From an uncultured Flavobacteriaceae bacterium (lineage in GTDB: Bacteria; Bacteroidota; Bacteroidia; Flavobacteriales; Flavobacteriaceae), in the NCBI GenBank assembly GCA_913031655.1, contig CAJWFY010000061.1:1-8394 (forward strand): a DNA stretch of 8,394 bases, given 5' to 3'. Positions 7,558 through 8,394 of the stretch are shown here, piece by piece; within the stretch, counting starts at the first letter, position 1, and the number at the start of each line of letters is the position of its first letter. Made by a program: the position numbers and the translations under genes. The notes under the pieces were generated by a model. The model ran no database searches and was not told where the DNA came from. It saw only the letters and a program-made list of their open reading frames with translations.

Positions 7558-8394
7558 ATGTCAAAACCAGAATTCATAAACCAATTAAATCTTCCAGCAG
7601 TCGCTGCACCAATGTTTCTTATCTCAGGACCACAACTTGTTATAGAATGTTGTAAAAATGGAATTGTGGGTACTTTTCCTGCACTAAATCAACGAACAAG
7701 CGAAGGTTTTGAAGAGTGGTTAATTACAATAAAAAAAGAGTTAAGAGATTTCGAAGAAGAAACAGGTAAAAAAGCAGCTCCTTATGGTGTAAACCTAATA
7801 GTTCACCAAACTAATCCAAGGGTTCAAGCTGACTTAGCTCTATGCGTTAAGCACAAAGTTCCAATTATAATAACATCTCTTGGAGCTGTTAGTCAATTAG
7901 TTGATGCTGTGCATTCATATGGAGGATTAGTATTTCATGATGTGATTAAAAAAAGACATGCAGAAAAAGCATCCGAAGCTGGAGTTGATGGATTAATATT
8001 AGTTGCTGCAGGAGCTGGAGGACATGGAGGAACTATTAATCCCATGCCTTTCATTTCTGAAGTTCGATCTTTTTTCAAAAAAACTATTTTACTATCAGGA
8101 TGTATTTCTAGCGGAAGAGATATTGCTTCTGCAATACAAATGGGCGCTGATCTTGCATACATGGGAACTAGATTTATAAACACAAAAGAAAGCATGGCTG
8201 AAGAAGAATATAAGGATATGATTATCAATTCCAAAGCAAGTGACATCATCTATACTGCTTCAGTTTCTGGGGTAGCGGCAAATTTCTTAAAACCAAGCCT
8301 TGAAGCGATGGGAATTACTGAAGAAACTTGGAGTAAAAAAGGTAAAATAGATTTTGGAAAAGAAATGGATACAGAAGCAAAAGCTTGGAAAACT
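7558..8394 (+). CDS. Nitronate monooxygenase / FabK-like FMN-dependent TIM-barrel oxidoreductase, 3' partial
   Basis: The frame is open from ATG 7558 to the window edge (279 codons, no stop), so the C-terminus is missing. Family members are typically around 320-360 residues. The fold is the FMN-binding TIM barrel shared by nitronate monooxygenases (formerly 2-nitropropane dioxygenases) and the enoyl-ACP reductase FabK. Visible landmarks are AAPMFLISGPQLV (16-28), TFPALNQRT (39-47), VAAGAGGHGG (149-158) with His156 in the family's GGH motif, and the phosphate-binding strands LSGCISSGRDIASAIQMGAD (179-198) and YMGTRF (201-206). No signal peptide is seen, so it is cytoplasmic. Nitronate monooxygenases oxidise alkyl nitronates such as propionate-3-nitronate, but many proteins with this annotation are untested and often lie beside acyl-CoA metabolism genes. 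The terminator at 7483-7515 suggests it has its own promoter, though only 42 nt are available and none is obvious. Confidence 0.88.
   Translation, partial: MSKPEFINQLNLPAVAAPMFLISGPQLVIECCKNGIVGTFPALNQRTSEGFEEWLITIKKELRDFEEETGKKAAPYGVNLIVHQTNPRVQADLALCVKHKVPIIITSLGAVSQLVDAVHSYGGLVFHDVIKKRHAEKASEAGVDGLILVAAGAGGHGGTINPMPFISEVRSFFKKTILLSGCISSGRDIASAIQMGADLAYMGTRFINTKESMAEEEYKDMIINSKASDIIYTASVSGVAANFLKPSLEAMGITEETWSKKGKIDFGKEMDTEAKAWKT

Noticed and set aside
7935..8249. Open reading frame of about 104 codons on the minus strand
   Set aside because: It lies wholly within the nitronate monooxygenase-like gene on the plus strand, whose protein has recognisable family motifs; the antisense frame resembles no family I know.
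1..8394. CRISPR array, tRNA/rRNA genes, insertion sequences, integrase or phage genes
   Set aside because: I looked for direct repeats, cloverleaf-like segments, terminal inverted repeats and transposase motifs and saw none; the non-coding stretches are short and low in complexity.

Overview
The window is AT-rich and looks like a Bacteroidota chromosome, most likely a marine-type flavobacterium. The evidence is: A-rich leaders with no Shine-Dalgarno sequence before nearly every start codon; a TonB-dependent receptor with the Bacteroidota layout of signal peptide ending in NAQ, N-terminal carboxypeptidase-regulatory-like domain and DEVV-type TonB box; and short A/T-rich intergenic gaps. The taxonomic call is an inference from these traits.

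Left arm (1-1698, minus strand): the carboxyltransferase (beta) subunit of a methylcrotonyl/geranyl-CoA carboxylase-type biotin enzyme. It is followed 8 nt downstream by the first 30 codons of another gene, which runs off the left edge and may be an enoyl-CoA hydratase. This resembles part of a leucine/isovalerate or branched-acid catabolic operon. A 240-nt divergent region (1699-1938) separates it from the right arm.

Right arm (1939-8394, plus strand): an AMP-forming long-chain acyl-CoA synthetase; 5 nt later an alpha/beta hydrolase with one N-terminal membrane segment; then, after a 103-nt gap, a 908-residue TonB-dependent outer-membrane receptor ending at a strong intrinsic terminator (7483-7515); then a nitronate monooxygenase/FabK-like flavoprotein truncated by the right edge.

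Working together (inference): all readable genes except the flavoprotein fit uptake and catabolism of hydrophobic acyl compounds. The receptor would bring a substrate across the outer membrane, the hydrolase would release a carboxylic acid, the synthetase would make its CoA thioester, and the carboxylase with the possible hydratase would handle branched or isoprenoid-like intermediates. The receptor has two unusually apolar, Gly/Ala/Pro-rich stretches within its barrel region, which fits a hydrophobic ligand but does not prove it. There is no SusD-like partner, so this is not a standard polysaccharide utilisation locus. I see no tRNA, rRNA, CRISPR, insertion sequence or phage signal. The window is best read as ordinary catabolic chromosome with one receptor worth closer attention, not as a clear new system.
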